Source of the DNA: Alishewanella longhuensis
GTDB taxonomy: Bacteria > Pseudomonadota > Gammaproteobacteria > Enterobacterales > Alteromonadaceae
NCBI RefSeq assembly: GCF_014653435.1
Contig: NZ_BNAO01000002.1
Span: 442,009 to 506,008 of the forward strand
Direction of reading: 5' to 3'
DNA length: 64,000 nt
Below, in pieces: positions 61,995-64,000 of this stretch. Every line of letters begins with the position of its first letter. Position 1 is the stretch's first letter. A program made the position numbers and the translations under genes. The notes under the pieces are model-generated. The model was not told the DNA's origin. It saw only the letters and a list, made by a program, of their open reading frames with translations, and did no database searches.

Positions 61995-62948
61995 TTAGTT
62001 CTCCAGCGCCCGTGCGCCTGCAGTGGCTAAACGACACACTACGGTGAGCGCATCCTGATTTTTTGCATAATGTTCTTGTAGATAGTGGGCGGTTTGCTCC
62101 GCTATCGCAGCGCTATTACATAGCGCAAATAAGGTGGGGCCTGCGCCAGAAATGCCCAGATGCAACACGCCTGCGGCCGCTAACGCTGTACGCAGTGGCA
62201 AGAGCTCTGGTATTAATGGCAAACGCGCCGGCTCCGCCACCAGATCTTGTAAAGCAGCCGCTGCCTCGGCTTGCTCCTGACTGTACAACGCACTAACAAA
62301 ACGACTTAGTGTTCCCGCAAATGCGATACTATGCGCCAAGCTCAGTTGTTTGGGTAAGACTTCACGAGCCGCCTTGGTCGATAACACGGTTCCCGGATAG
62401 CATAACACTACCTGCCAATCAGCAAACCAGGGCAAGCTTCTGCAAATTTTAGTGCTGCCTGACAGCATTAGCTGCAAACCACCCAGATAAGACGGAGCCA
62501 CATTATCGTAATGCACACTGCCGCTTACTCCGCCCTCGGCAATAGCCATCAGCTGCAATAATTCAGCTTGGCTAAAAGGCTGATCAAAATAATCATTAAA
62601 GGCATAAAAAGCCACCACGATCGAACAAGCGCTGGAACCCAGACCACTGCCTACCGGCAGGTTTTTCTGCAAATGCAGAGTAAGTCTTGGTAAGGTCCTG
62701 CCTAACGCTTGTTCAAAGGCATAGAACGCTTTAATCACCAAGTTATCACTTGTTCCAGCAGGTAACTGATGCACATAACGACCACTTATCGTTAGCGTTA
62801 AGGTTGCCGCCTCCCCCTGAATTTCTAATACATCGCCAAGTAAGCTGCCATCAAGGGGTTCAAAGGCCGCACCTAGCAAATCAAAACCGACCGACATATT
62901 GCCCGTGGAAGCCGGGGCGTAATAGCGCTTAATATTGTTATTCTGCAT
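61995..62948 (-). CDS. thrB: Homoserine kinase
   Basis: GHMP kinase that phosphorylates homoserine. The 317-residue protein has the ATP motif LPVGSGLGSSACSIV near residue 91 and the C-terminal GISGAGPTLFALC. It begins 4 bp after thrA and ends 3 bp before thrC, the classic thrABC order. Confidence 0.98.
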   Translation of the reverse strand: MQNNNIKRYYAPASTGNMSVGFDLLGAAFEPLDGSLLGDVLEIQGEAATLTLTISGRYVHQLPAGTSDNLVIKAFYAFEQALGRTLPRLTLHLQKNLPVGSGLGSSACSIVVAFYAFNDYFDQPFSQAELLQLMAIAEGGVSGSVHYDNVAPSYLGGLQLMLSGSTKICRSLPWFADWQVVLCYPGTVLSTKAAREVLPKQLSLAHSIAFAGTLSRFVSALYSQEQAEAAAALQDLVAEPARLPLIPELLPLRTALAAAGVLHLGISGAGPTLFALCNSAAIAEQTAHYLQEHYAKNQDALTVVCRLATAGARALEN

Positions 62949-62952
62949 TTTA

Positions 62953-64000
62953 CTATACCTGCTGCTGCCAGCTAAGAGTGCGCATAATATCGCTAAAGAC
63001 CCCAGCAGAGGTCACGGCGGCCCCTGCACCGTAGCCACGCAATACAAAAGGAATAGGTTGGTAGTAGCGGCTGAGTATAGATAAGGCATTCTCGCCATCT
63101 TTAACTTTGGCCAATGGGTGCTCCAGTGGTAGCGCTTTAATAGCAACTTTGCATTTACCATCACGAATTTCACCGATATAACGTAACACCTTTTGCTCTG
63201 CTTTGGCTTGCTGCAGTTTTTCGCTAAAATAGCCGTTTAAACTTGGCAGCCGAGTCATAAAGGTCTCAACACTGCCACTGGCATCAAAATCAGCAGGCAA
63301 TACCGATTCGACTTCCACATCGGCCAGGTCTAACATTAAACCTGACTCACGAGCCATAATCAGTAGCTTCCGAGCGACGTCCATACCCGATAAATCATCA
63401 CGTGGATCGGGCTCGGTGAAACCCAGCGCTTTGGCCTTTTCAGTAACGACGGACAAGGCAACGCCTGCTTCTAACTCACCAAAAATATACGACAGCGAAC
63501 CAGATAAAATTCCTTCAAAGGCTAATAACTCGTCACCGGCATTAAGTAAGCCCTGTAAGGTATCTATTACCGGTAAGCCAGCACCCACAGTGGTCTCGTA
63601 CAAGAAGCGCCGGCGTTGCTGCTGAGCTACGGCACGTAACTTATGGTAATAATCCAGGCTAGAGGTATTGGCCTTTTTATTTGGCGTAACCACATGAAAG
63701 CCCGCGGCCAGAAAATCAGCGTATTGATCGGCAATTTGCTGGGCGCTGGTGCAATCAACCAATACCGGATTGGTTAAATGCTGTTCTTGCACAAAACGAT
63801 TTAACTCGGCCAGCGAAAACTGCTTAGTTGCCGCCGGTAATTGGCTTTGCCAGTCTTCTAGCGCAATGCCATCTGCAGCCAGCAGTAACTGCTTACTATT
63901 AGCGATACCATAAACCGTTAACTTAACCTGCCGCTGCTGTAAAAAGGCTTGCTGACGATGAATTTGTGCCAATAACTCTGCACCGACTACGCCGCAGCCA
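62953..64000 (-). CDS. thrA: Bifunctional aspartokinase I/homoserine dehydrogenase I (partial)
   Basis: Only the C-terminal homoserine dehydrogenase part is in the window; the gene continues past 64000. The frame at the edge reads [13 protein letters not shown], the NAD(P)-binding glycine motif. Downstream are [43 protein letters not shown] and [16 protein letters not shown], all close to E. coli ThrA. The aspartokinase half and any attenuator of the operon lie outside, so bifunctionality is inferred from family. Confidence 0.95.
   Translation of the reverse strand, partial: GCGVVGAELLAQIHRQQAFLQQRQVKLTVYGIANSKQLLLAADGIALEDWQSQLPAATKQFSLAELNRFVQEQHLTNPVLVDCTSAQQIADQYADFLAAGFHVVTPNKKANTSSLDYYHKLRAVAQQQRRRFLYETTVGAGLPVIDTLQGLLNAGDELLAFEGILSGSLSYIFGELEAGVALSVVTEKAKALGFTEPDPRDDLSGMDVARKLLIMARESGLMLDLADVEVESVLPADFDASGSVETFMTRLPSLNGYFSEKLQQAKAEQKVLRYIGEIRDGKCKVAIKALPLEHPLAKVKDGENALSILSRYYQPIPFVLRGYGAGAAVTSAGVFSDIMRTLSWQQQV

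Overview
This window is chromosomal backbone of a gammaproteobacterium in the Alteromonadales range. Gene order and protein sequences look closest to Rheinheimera, Alishewanella or Arsukibacterium; that placement is inference from recognition, not from a search. Nearly all genes are housekeeping. I see no phage, insertion sequence, CRISPR array, integron or rRNA operon.

Layout. (1) 1-13627: tRNA-Ser(GCU), csrA, alaS, recX, a membrane-protein gene, a metA-metH module with its own MetJ operator and terminator, recA and pncC, all on the minus strand, then mutS on the plus strand. The usual recA-recX-alaS-csrA block is split by the methionine module. recA carries a 65-nt out-of-frame deletion that removes the whole L2 DNA-binding loop. 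(2) 13676-18282: benE transporter, exported M19 dipeptidase and exported prolyl oligopeptidase fill the mutS-rpoS gap. (3) 18459-25276 (minus): rpoS, nlpD, a DUF368 (PopT-type) gene, pcm, surE, truD, ispF, ispD, ftsB. (4) 25383-27347: three poorly characterised genes. (5) 27532-35174 (minus): eno, pyrG, mazG, relA, rlmD, followed by the divergent barA. (6) 37978-46988 (minus): acpS, pdxJ, recO, era, rnc, lepB, lepA, rseC, rseB, rseA, rpoE. (7) 47185-54026: nadB, ygfX/sdhE (minus), ygfZ, a SlyD-like isomerase, an M23 peptidase overlapping a bactofilin gene, and dbpA. (8) 54124-60042: arfB, gsk and yaaA (minus), tal and pgi (plus), and a 57-codon DUF3545-type gene. (9) 60043-64000 (minus): ung joined to thrC-thrB-thrA; thrA runs off the window.

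How the genes work together. Many global regulators lie here: CsrA and the BarA sensor that normally controls its antagonist RNAs, RpoS, RelA, and RpoE with RseABC. Envelope biology is represented by NlpD, FtsB, PopT, LepB, the M23 peptidase and the bactofilin. The methionine genes (metA, two-piece metH) and the threonine operon share homoserine as branch point.

The most unusual signal is the broken recA behind an intact LexA box, beside a self-contained MetJ-controlled insertion. I did not find a convincing new multi-gene system. The remaining leads are modest: the two-gene MetH, a 97-nt M23/bactofilin overlap, inverted repeats around csrA, two small genes or candidates, and ung coupled to thrC.
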